Positions 18,301 through 26,800 of a DNA stretch of 64,000 nt are shown here, one piece after another (positions within the stretch are counted from its first letter, which is position 1; each line of letters opens with the position of its first letter). This DNA is from Flavobacteriales bacterium (GTDB lineage: Bacteria > Bacteroidota > Bacteroidia > Flavobacteriales_F > PHOS-HE28), in contig CP129489.1 of NCBI GenBank assembly GCA_030584065.1, positions 1,903,497-1,967,496 on the forward strand, in the 5' to 3' direction. Made by a program: the position numbers and the translations under genes. The notes below the pieces were generated by a model, which was not told the origin of the DNA, ran no database searches, and worked only from the letters and a program-made list of their open reading frames with translations.

Positions 18301-20594
18301 GCTCCCGGAAGAGCAGGCCCATTGAGCGTCCCCTGGCAATCGACCGGTAGGCCAGCGCACTGGCAATCCGTGCTCCATGCATCGTTCGCCGTGAGCGGAT
18401 CGCCATCGTTGCAAGGCGTTCCGGGCAGCGCCGGACCACCGGCCACGCCCAGGCAATCGATCAGCTGGCCCACGCACTGGCAGGCAGCGCTCCACGCATC
18501 ACCGCCCGTTGCCGGGTTGCCGTCATCGCATGGGGTACCGGGCAATGCCGGACCGCCTGGCGTGCCGAGGCAATCCACCAGTTGGCCGGCACAGACGCAG
18601 TTGGGCCCCACCACATCACCGGTGGTGGAGGGGTTGTTGTCGTTGCACAGCGCGCCTGGCTCAGGATTCCCGCATCCGCATTGGCCAGGGGCGGTCTTGT
18701 TGGGGTCGCTGGGACAGCCGTCCTGCGCATTGCACACCCCATCGCCGTCAGTATCTCCGCTGAATACCCCTGCGCACTGGCAGGTGGCGCTCCAGACATC
18801 GTTGAGCGTGCAGGCATTGCCGTCGTTGCACGGGGTTCCGGGCAGGGCACTGCCGCCCGGCTGACCGGTGCAGTCCGTGACCGTCTGATTGAGGTTCACC
18901 TGTCCGGATGCGCCCAGGCTGAGGTTCCAGTAGCTGCCGCTCGGGGACACCTGCAGCTTGAGCGCCCGTACCATGTACCGCACGGTGCCGCCAAGCCCGG
19001 TGGTATTGTCCGTGAACGAGGTGCCGGTAACCGCAGCGGACGTCCGCCGCTCCCACAGCTGCGTGGCCGTGTTGAAGCGGTAGACATGGTAGCCGGCAAG
19101 GCCGGGCTCCGGCGAGGCGGTCCATGCAACAGTGGTGCTGGTGCCATTCGCCGAGGAGGCCTGCACGGCGCTGGGCGGCGCCACCACATGCATGCGGAGG
19201 CTGGGATCGCCCAGGAGCGAAATGTGCACACGGCCTGCCTGGGGGTTCGCCGGCTCGTAGTGGCCGTTGCCGTTGTTCTGGGTGAGCGTGGTGGCGTAGC
19301 CGATGGTCTCGCCCATGCCCATGTGGTGGAAGTACCAATTGGGATATCCCGCCCAGAAATTGGTGAGCGCCGTGCCCGAGGCAAGCGAGGCCCGCATCAG
19401 GTTGTTGGTGAAATCCCAGTCTCCGAAATAGCTGCCGAAGAGAATGGTGAAGATGCTCTGCGGGCTGGTACTGGCGAACTGCGCGGTGTTGCCCACGCCG
19501 TTGGAGTTGGTCCACCATCCGCCGCCGCAGCCATAGCTCCAGAGGTAGCTGCCTGAGGTGAGCGCTGTGAAGTAATCGCCGGCGGCCACGTTGTTCGGGT
19601 TCACCAGCGGCGCGAAACCCCGCCACGCATTCTGCGAGAAGGCATCGCCATAGCCGGTGAAGTTGTCGTCCACCACGGCCCGCTCCTGCGCGGTGATCTG
19701 CTTCACCTTCCATTGATGGAGCTTGTTCAGGTAGCTCGCAGTGAGTTGGGTCTCGGTCTGACTGAACGCTGGCAGGTCGTAGAAGTCGATCCGGCCCACG
19801 GCCAGTTCAACGGCCGTAGGGATGATGCTCTGGTCGAACTTGCCGTCGCCGGGCACATTGTGGTTCCGTGTCCAGGCTGCGGACGTGCTGTTCACGCTAT
19901 TGTCCGTCCAGTTCCCGTTCATCTCCCCGTAGTACGCATCGGCCACCCAGGCGCCGTAATGCTCACCATGGCCATCGGGAGCCAGGTTCCCGCTCATGGG
20001 GATGGGTACGTGCCCGACGATGAAGACCGCCTTCACATTGGCCGGGTCAGCGCTGTAGGCCGATGACACCAGGGCCTTCACCGAAGTGACAGGTGCCGTC
20101 CGGCTCACATCGTGCCGTATCACCCGCCATCCGTCGGCCTCGAAGTCCTCCGTGAGCTGGGTGAGCTGGGCGGCCAGCGATGCCGTGAACGTGTTGTCCA
20201 CCAGCAGGATGAGCTTGCCACGGCTCTCCACCATCGCCAGTTCGATCCCTGCGTTGATGTAGCCGAAGCCATTGCCCAGATTGCTGGTGGTGCGCACCAC
20301 TTTGTACTCGTAGCTGGTATTCACCGCCACGTTGTCATCCACGTATTGTTGCGCCCCAGCACCCAAGGTGGCGACGGCGCTACCCCAGGAGGTCCCGCCC
20401 TTCAGCTTCCGGAAAACGGTGAATCCCGTGGTGTTGGCATGCCCCAGCCAGTTGAGGGTGATGCGGGGCGGTGATGCCTGCACAGCGGCCCACATCCGTA
20501 CCGACCGGTCATGGCCGACCGTTTGAGCCATGGCTGCATCCAGCAGGAACAGCAGGGGCAGAAGAAGGCCGGCTCTGCGCAAGTAGGCGGTCAT
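15312..20594 (-). CDS. Giant T9SS surface protein, diverged paralogue of the 8022 gene
   Basis: About 1,760 residues from the ATG at 20594, which gives a signal peptide (MTAYLRRAGLLLPLLFLLDA, then AMAQ). The order mirrors the neighbouring paralogue: FN3-like strands, then a gingipain-like fold (KLILLVDNTF, AVFIVGHVPIPMSG, DAYYGEMNG, VELAVGRIDF). Here too the expected catalytic His and Cys sites read YGCGGG and FGSYFGDWD. A second FN3-like module and about five Cys-rich 39-aa repeats follow. An inserted beta-rich domain of about 200 residues (CFTLAGPSNPDGEEAGNG...LCVDYALPP) has a DNRLRE-like look. Some 15 more repeats (DCAGVPGGSALPGTPCDDGD), Asp-rich thrombospondin-3-like motifs and a T9SS tail end the protein. 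These repeats are strongly diverged in DNA, unlike those of the paralogue. Confidence 0.9.
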   Translation of the reverse strand: MTAYLRRAGLLLPLLFLLDAAMAQTVGHDRSVRMWAAVQASPPRITLNWLGHANTTGFTVFRKLKGGTSWGSAVATLGAGAQQYVDDNVAVNTSYEYKVVRTTSNLGNGFGYINAGIELAMVESRGKLILLVDNTFTASLAAQLTQLTEDFEADGWRVIRHDVSRTAPVTSVKALVSSAYSADPANVKAVFIVGHVPIPMSGNLAPDGHGEHYGAWVADAYYGEMNGNWTDNSVNSTSAAWTRNHNVPGDGKFDQSIIPTAVELAVGRIDFYDLPAFSQTETQLTASYLNKLHQWKVKQITAQERAVVDDNFTGYGDAFSQNAWRGFAPLVNPNNVAAGDYFTALTSGSYLWSYGCGGGWWTNSNGVGNTAQFASTSPQSIFTILFGSYFGDWDFTNNLMRASLASGTALTNFWAGYPNWYFHHMGMGETIGYATTLTQNNGNGHYEPANPQAGRVHISLLGDPSLRMHVVAPPSAVQASSANGTSTTVAWTASPEPGLAGYHVYRFNTATQLWERRTSAAVTGTSFTDNTTGLGGTVRYMVRALKLQVSPSGSYWNLSLGASGQVNLNQTVTDCTGQPGGSALPGTPCNDGNACTLNDVWSATCQCAGVFSGDTDGDGVCNAQDGCPSDPNKTAPGQCGCGNPEPGALCNDNNPSTTGDVVGPNCVCAGQLVDCLGTPGGPALPGTPCDDGNPATGGDAWSAACQCVGQLIDCLGVAGGPALPGTPCNDGDPLTANDAWSTDCQCAGLPVDCQGTLNGPALPGAPCDDGNPATGNDAWSTECQCAGLPIDCNGVPGGTAMFDLCGVCGGSNDCIDVSTCFTLAGPSNPDGEEAGNGNIYNNTGALDLVFDSESNPWRGHQVTALHYGDVGIPAGSTIVNAYLQFTSRGTSGINPCALEVAFQDADDAATLGWTPFNFSSRPLTAAVPWAPPLWPTANQAGAAQRTPNLAGILQAVIDRQGWQQGNSVVAIVRGTGRRSSWSWDQDPARSARLCVDYALPPLDCEGVAGGPSVPGAPCDDGNPLTGLDTWQSDCTCAGLPLDCAGVPGGSALPASPCDDGDPATGADTWQIDCTCAGLPLDCAGEAGGSALPGTPCDDGLALTIGDAYGVDCLCTGQPLDADCEGTPFGAALPGTPCDDGDPLTGGDLWSNQCSCVGLPLDCAGLPGGTALPGTPCDDGDPATGGDTWDADCLCAGLPLDCAGVPGGAALPGSPCDDGDPSTGGDAWNEACICMGVPLDCEGVPSGPQLPGTPCDDGDAGTGGDTWTADCQCQGQVIDCLGMAGGPALPGSPCDDGNAATGNDQWTIACACSGDLIDCTGVPGGSALPGSPCDDGDPLTGDDRWTADCACAGLLIDCAGVPGGASFAGTPCDDGDPATANDAWTADCDCAGLLIDCTGVPGGAALPGTPCDDGDFFTGDDRWQQDCTCAGLVYDCEGEPGGPAQPGTPCDDGDPVSVNDAWTDGCDCLGQYPDCLGVIAGPNLPGTPCDDGDPATANDAFTADCECLGLLIDCEGEPGGAALPGTPCDDGNPATGNDAWNSLCQCLGEAFDCTGAAGGTALPGTPCDDGNPQTVDDAWTLDCTCLGLPLDCAGVPNGTAFIDDCGACAGGTTGVEPNPDADSDQVADCLDNCPGLSNPDQEDFDWDGIGNVCDNCPWVANPAQADANGNGVGDACEDIGIDEVAAAPQLVVHPNPTRDILHIGRVAFAQRILFWDAVGRRALDLRFTPQVDLQGLAPGTYTLAVLDANGQVLGRARIVKH

Positions 20595-20899
20595 GGTCCG
20601 GAAAAGGCCGGCTAAGATAGGTCCCATGGCAAGCATCGGAGTAGACGGCGGTGGTGATATTCCCGGTTGGACGAAGGAGCCGAATGAATCGACCAAGGCC
20701 CGCCAGCCTCCAACCAATACCACTCAAGACCGAAGCATGGCCAGCACCGCAGGCTACCTTCGCCAGCGTTCGGAACCACTGGCAACCCGGGCACCTGCAC
20801 TGCCGTTGAAGGTCCTCTTCATGCAATCTAGCATCACGGTTGATTCCAGCAGGCGACTCACGCCATGGGCTCCGTGACCTGAATCCTGAATCCACCCGC
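20595..20899. other. Divergent intergenic region upstream of the NRPS-PKS cluster
   Basis: These 305 bp separate the minus-strand giant gene from the NRPS-PKS gene. A TATCTTAG box on the minus strand (20612-20619) fits the Bacteroidota -7 consensus at 7 of 8 positions, but no -33 element sits at the right distance. No convincing promoter for the plus-strand cluster and no gene were found. Confidence 0.4.
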
Positions 20900-23800
20900 A
20901 TGGCACGTCCTCGCCCAATGAATCTCACGGAACTGGTCGATCTCAACCGCATTCTCCTCGCCGACCGCCCCGCACTCATAGCCGATTCGAAGACGCTGAC
21001 CTACACCGCATTGCGTGCTCATAGCGGGCGTATGGCACAGCTACTGATCCATGCTGGCACTGGCCCCGGCTACACCATCGGCCTCTGCCTCGACCGCTCC
21101 CCCGAGCTCATCGTCTCCGTCCTCGGCATCGTGCAGGCCGGCGCCGCCTACGTGCCCATCGACCCCACCTACCCCGCCGAGCGCATCGCCGGTATGCTGG
21201 AGGATGCGAACCCGCCGGTGGTGATCACCAGCAAGGCCCACCAGCACCTCTTCAAGGGCACCTCGGCCAAGGTCATCCTCATCGAGGAGATCGACCTGAA
21301 CAATGGACCCGTGTTCGAAGGCCCCTGCCCCGCCACGGCGGACGACCTGCTCTACGTGCTCTTCACCAGCGGCAGCACCGGCCGGCCCAAGGGCGTGGCC
21401 ATGCACCACGCGCCGCTCACCAACCTGATCCAATGGCAGCTGCGCACCAGCGTGTGCAAGGCCGGTGACCGAACGCTCCAATTCGCGCCCATCAGCTTCG
21501 ACGTCAGCTTCCAGGAGATCTTCACCACGTTCGCCCAGGGCGGCACACTGGTGCTGATCACCGATGAGGACCGCCTGAACAGCACGCAGCTGCTGCGGAA
21601 GATCATCGCGCAGAAGATCAACCGCATCATCGTGCCCTTCGTGGCGCTGCAGTACCTCGCGGAAGCGGTGGAGCGCACGGGCGAAGTGCCGTCCACGCTG
21701 AAGGAGGTCTTCACAAGCGGCGAGCAACTGAAGATCACGCCTGCCATCGCGAACCTCTTCAAGCATTTGCCCGGCTGCCGCTTCTGCAACCAGTACGGCC
21801 CCACCGAAGGCCACGTGGTGAGCGAGCTCGAGCTGAAGGGTGACCCCTCCAGCTGGCCTGCGCTGCCCAACATCGGCACCGCCATCGACAACGTGAAGCT
21901 CTACGTGCTCGATGAGCAGATGAAGCCCGTCGCGAAGGGCGAGGAAGGTGAGCTGTACCTCGGCGGCGCCTGCGTGGCAAAAGGCTACATCGGTCGCGAC
22001 GACCTCACGGCGGAGCGCTTCCTGGCGGATCCGTTCATCCCCGGCGGACGCCTCTACAAGACCGGCGACCGCGCGGCGGAACTCCCCAACGGCGAGGTCG
22101 ACTACAAGGGCCGCATCGACGGCCAGGTGAAGGTGCGAGGCTACCGGATCGAACTGGGCGAGGTGGAGGTGGCCATGGAGAAACATCCCGCGGTGGAGCA
22201 GGCCGTGGCCACCGTCCGCGAGGACCGTCCGGGTCTCAAGCGCCTGATCGGTTACTACGTCGCCAAGAGCGAGTTGAGCACGAACGAACTGCGGAAGCAC
22301 CTCGCCTCCCTCCTGCCCGACTACATGCAGCCTTCCGCCTTCGTGGCCGTGAAGGAACTGCCGCGCACGCCCAGCGGAAAGATCGACCGCAAGGCCCTGC
22401 CCGCACCCGATGTGAAACGCCCCGACCTCGACGTGGCCTTTGCCGCACCGGCGACCAGCGTGCAGAAGACGCTCACCAACGTATGGGCCGACCTGCTCGG
22501 CATCGACCGCGTGGGCATCGACGACAACTTCTTCGACCTCGGTGGCAACTCGCTCCTGAGCATCCAATGCGTGGCGCAGCTGGAAGGCCACGGCCTGAAG
22601 CTGCCGATCGTGAAGCTGTATCAGCACCCGACGGTGCGCGCCTGCGCAGCCTTTCTGGAAGGGGATGCAACGGCAATATCCCCCGCCGAAATGGCGTCGG
22701 CACGCGTAGGGGCGCGTCATGACGCGCCCAAGCGTGCCGACGTAGCCATCATTGGCATGTCGGGAAGGTTCCCCGGCGCCGAGAACGTGGAGCAGCTCTG
22801 GAAGAACCTGCTCGCGAAGAAGAACAGCATCAGCACGTGGACGGTGGACGAGCTCGACCCGAGCATCCCCGCCGAGCTGCGCAACGACCCGGATTACGTG
22901 AAGGCCCGCGGCGTGATCGCCGATGCCGACAAGTTCGACCATGCCTTCTTCGGTGTGAACCCCAAGGTGGCCGCGCTGATGGACCCGCAGCAACGCGTGT
23001 TCCTGGAGACCGCCTGGGCCGCGCTGGAGGATGCCGCCTACGACCCTGCGCAGTTCGCCGGGCTCATCGGCGTGTACGCCGGCATGGGCAACAACACCTA
23101 CTTCACCCGCAACGTCATCGGCCACCCCGAGCTCATCGAGCAGGTCGGCGACTTCGCGGTGATGACGGCCAACGAGAAGGACTACATCGCCACGCGCCTG
23201 GCCTTCGAGTTCGACCTGCGCGGTCCGGCCCTGAGCATCCACACCGCGTGCAGCACCTCGCTCGTGGCGATCGCACAGGCGTTCAAGGCGCTGCGCGATG
23301 GCGAGTGCGACATGGCGCTGGCCGGTGGCATCGCCCTGACGGTGCCGTTCAACAGCGGCATCGTGTACAACGAGGGCGGTATGTACAGCCCCGACGGCCA
23401 CACGCGCACCTTCGACGCCAACGGCAAGGGCACCTCGTTCAGCGACGGTTGCGGCATCATCGTGCTGAAGCGCCTGGACGATGCAGTGCGCGACAAGGAC
23501 CACATCTACGCGGTGATCAAGGGCGCCGCGCTGAACAACGACGGCAGCGACAAGGCCAGCTTCACCGCACCCAGCGTGCGTGGACAGGCCGAAGTGATCG
23601 CCATGGCGCAGGCCGATGCGGGTGTGGCACCGGGCCAGATCACCTATGTCGAAGCGCACGGCACCGCCACACCCCTCGGCGACCCGATCGAGGTGGAGGC
23701 GTTGACGTTGGCCTTCCGATCAGATGATCAGACGATCAGACGATCAGATGATGGGAATGCACACCCTTGTGCGATCGGTTCGATCAAATCGAACATCGGT

Positions 23801-26800
23801 CACCTAACCGCCGCCGCTGGTGCTGCGGGTGTGATCAAGACCGCGCTCGCCCTTCAGCAGGAGAAGATCCCGGCGAGCATCGGCTTTGAGAAGCCGAACC
23901 CCGCGATCGACTTCGCGAATTCGCCGTTCCGCGTCGCGCAGGACAACCTCGCCTGGCCGCGTGTACCGGGCACACCGCGCATCGCCGGCGTGAGCAGCTT
24001 CGGCGTGGGCGGCACGAACGCGCACGTGATCCTCGCGGAACCGCCGGTGGCCGTGGCCTCCAGTGCCTCGCGCAGCAAGCAGTTGTTCCTGCTCAGCGCG
24101 AAGAGCAAGACCAGTCTCGACGCCATGACGGACAACCTCCGCACCTGGCTTGAGGCACACCCGGAAGCATCGCTCGCGGACGCCGCGTACACCCTGCAGG
24201 TGGGCCGCCGACACTTCAAACACCGTCGCCTCATCGTAGGCGGTTCGCATGGTGAACTGATCGAGGCCATCGCCAACAAGGACACCAACCTGATCGGCAC
24301 GCGCGAGCTGCACGAGGCCGCGCCCGGCGTGGTGTTCATGTTCCCCGGCCAGGGTTCTCAGTACGTGAACATGGGCCGCGACCTCTGCGACAGCGAGCCC
24401 GTCTTCAAGCAGCACTTCGATCAGTGCTGCGAGCTCTTCACGAAGGAGTTCGGTACCGACCTCAACGCCATCATCTTCCCGAAGGCCGGTGAAGAGGAGA
24501 AGGCCGCCGAGCAACTGAAGCAGACCATCTACACGCAGGCCTCGCTCTTCACCATGCACTACAGCCTCGCCAAGCTGTGGATGCACTGGGGCATCACGCC
24601 GGATGCGATGATGGGCCACAGCATCGGCGAGTTCGCCGCTGCCTGCCTGGCCGGCGTGTTCTCGCTGGAGGATGCCGTGAAGCTCGTGGCCAACCGCGGC
24701 CGCATGATGCAGGAACTGCCCGGTGGCAGCATGCTCAGCGTGCGCGCGGCGGAGGAGGATGTGCTGAAGAAACTCCCCGCCGGCTGCAGCATCGCCGCTA
24801 ACAACGGTCCGCAGCTCTGCGTGGCCAGCGGTCCGCACGAGGCGATCGCGAAGCTGCAGGCCGACCTGGAGAAGGATGGCATCACCTGCAAGCTACTGGT
24901 GACCAGCCATGCGTTCCACAGCCCCATGATGGACGCCATCGTGGAGCCCTACCGGAAGGTGGTGGAAGGCGTGAAGCTGAGCGCGCCCCGCATCCCGATC
25001 GTCAGCACCGTGACCGCCGATTGGCTGAAGGACGACGAGGCCACCTCACCCAAGTACTGGAGCGACCACCTGCGCGCCACGGTGCGCTTCGCACAGGCCG
25101 TGAAGTTCGCCTGGAGCGATGCCGACAGGGTGATGCTCGAAGTGGGTCCGCGCACCACCGCGACCACGTTGGCACGCCAGCAGAGCGCGGACACCAAGAA
25201 GCAGGTGGCCGTGGCTTCGCTGGGCGATTCCGCCGGCAACGGCAACGAGCTCACGCAACTGTTGAAAGCCGTCGGCGGCCTGTGGCAGAGCGGCGTGCTC
25301 ATCGACTGGAACAAGTTCTACGAGCGCGAGGAGCGGTGCCGCATCTCGATGCCGACCTATGCCTTCGAGCGCATCCGCCACTGGGTGGACCCCGTAGCCA
25401 TGGTGGCCGATGGTGGAAGGGCAGTTGCCTCCACCGCGATCGAGGCACCCGTTCCCAACAGTGGCGATGCCAACCTCAGCCCCAAGGAGGCGCTGATCGC
25501 ACAGATCAAGCACCTGCTGGAAGAGAGCTCCGGCCTGGAACTGGCGGAGGTCAGCAACGAGGAGACCTTCCTGGAGATGGGCCTCGACTCGTTGTTCCTC
25601 ACGCAGGTGGCGACCTCGCTGAGCAAGAAGTTCGGCGTGAAGATCTCGTTCCGTCAACTGAACGAGGAAGTGCCGAACCTGGACAAGCTGGCGGACTACA
25701 TACTGCCACATTGGAACGGTGGCACGTCTTCCGCAGCGGCAAGCGGCACGTCACAAGCGGCAAGTGCTGCCCCTGCAGTGAATGCGCTTGAAGACGCCCC
25801 CGAACTGAAGAAGGTATTCGGTGCGCAAGCGCGGATCAGCAAGGAGAAGGTGGACGACATGACGCCGCAGCAACGCGCGTGGTTCGATGCCTTCGTGAAG
25901 CGCTACGTGGCGAAGACCGCGAAGAGCAAGGCCTTCACCCAGGAGAACCGCAAGCCGATGGCCGACCCGCGCGTGGTCACCGGGTTCAAGCCACAGACCA
26001 AGGAGCTCATCTACCAGGTGGTGGTGGACAAGAGCGTGGGCTGCCACCTGTGGGACATCGACGGCAACGAGTACGTGGACATCCTCAGCGGCTTCGGCTC
26101 ATCGATGTTCGGCTACATGCCCGACTTCATCAAGAAGGCCTGCCACGAGCAGCTGGAGCAAGGCATCGAGATCGGCCCCATGCATCCGCTGGCCGCAGAG
26201 GTCTCGAAGCTGTTGTGCGAGCTCACCGGCGCCGATCGCGCAGCGGTGTGCAACACCGGTTCCGAAGCGGTGCTCGGCGCCATGCGCATGGCCCGCACGG
26301 TGACCGGTCGCAGCCTCATCATCTCCTTCAGCGGCAGCTACCACGGCATCAACGACGAGGTGATCATACGCGGCAGCAAGAGCAAGAAGAGCTACCCCGG
26401 TGCGCCCGGCATCATGCCCGAGAGCGTGCAGAACATGCTCGTGCTTGACTACGGCACACCCGAGAGCCTGGAGATCATCAAGCAACGCTGCCATGAAGCA
26501 GCGGCCGTGCTGGTGGAGCCGGTGCAGAGCCGCCGCATGGAGTTCCGTCCGGTGGACTTCCTCCGCGAGGTGCGCCGCATCACCCAGGAGAACGGCACCG
26601 CGCTCATCTTCGACGAGGTGATCACCGGCTTCCGCACGCACCCCAACGGCACGCAGGCGCTCTTCGGCATCCAGGCCGACATCGGCACCTACGGCAAGGT
26701 GATCGGCGGCGGCATGCCCGTGGGCGCCATGATCGGCAAGAGCGAATGGATGGACGCCCTCGACGGCGGCCACTGGCAGTATGGCGACGACAGCGTGCCG

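Noticed and set aside
21041..23659. An 872-codon open frame opposite the NRPS-PKS gene
   Set aside because: It lies wholly antisense to recognised catalytic domains and has an Arg/His/Val-rich translation typical of shadow frames in GC-rich DNA.
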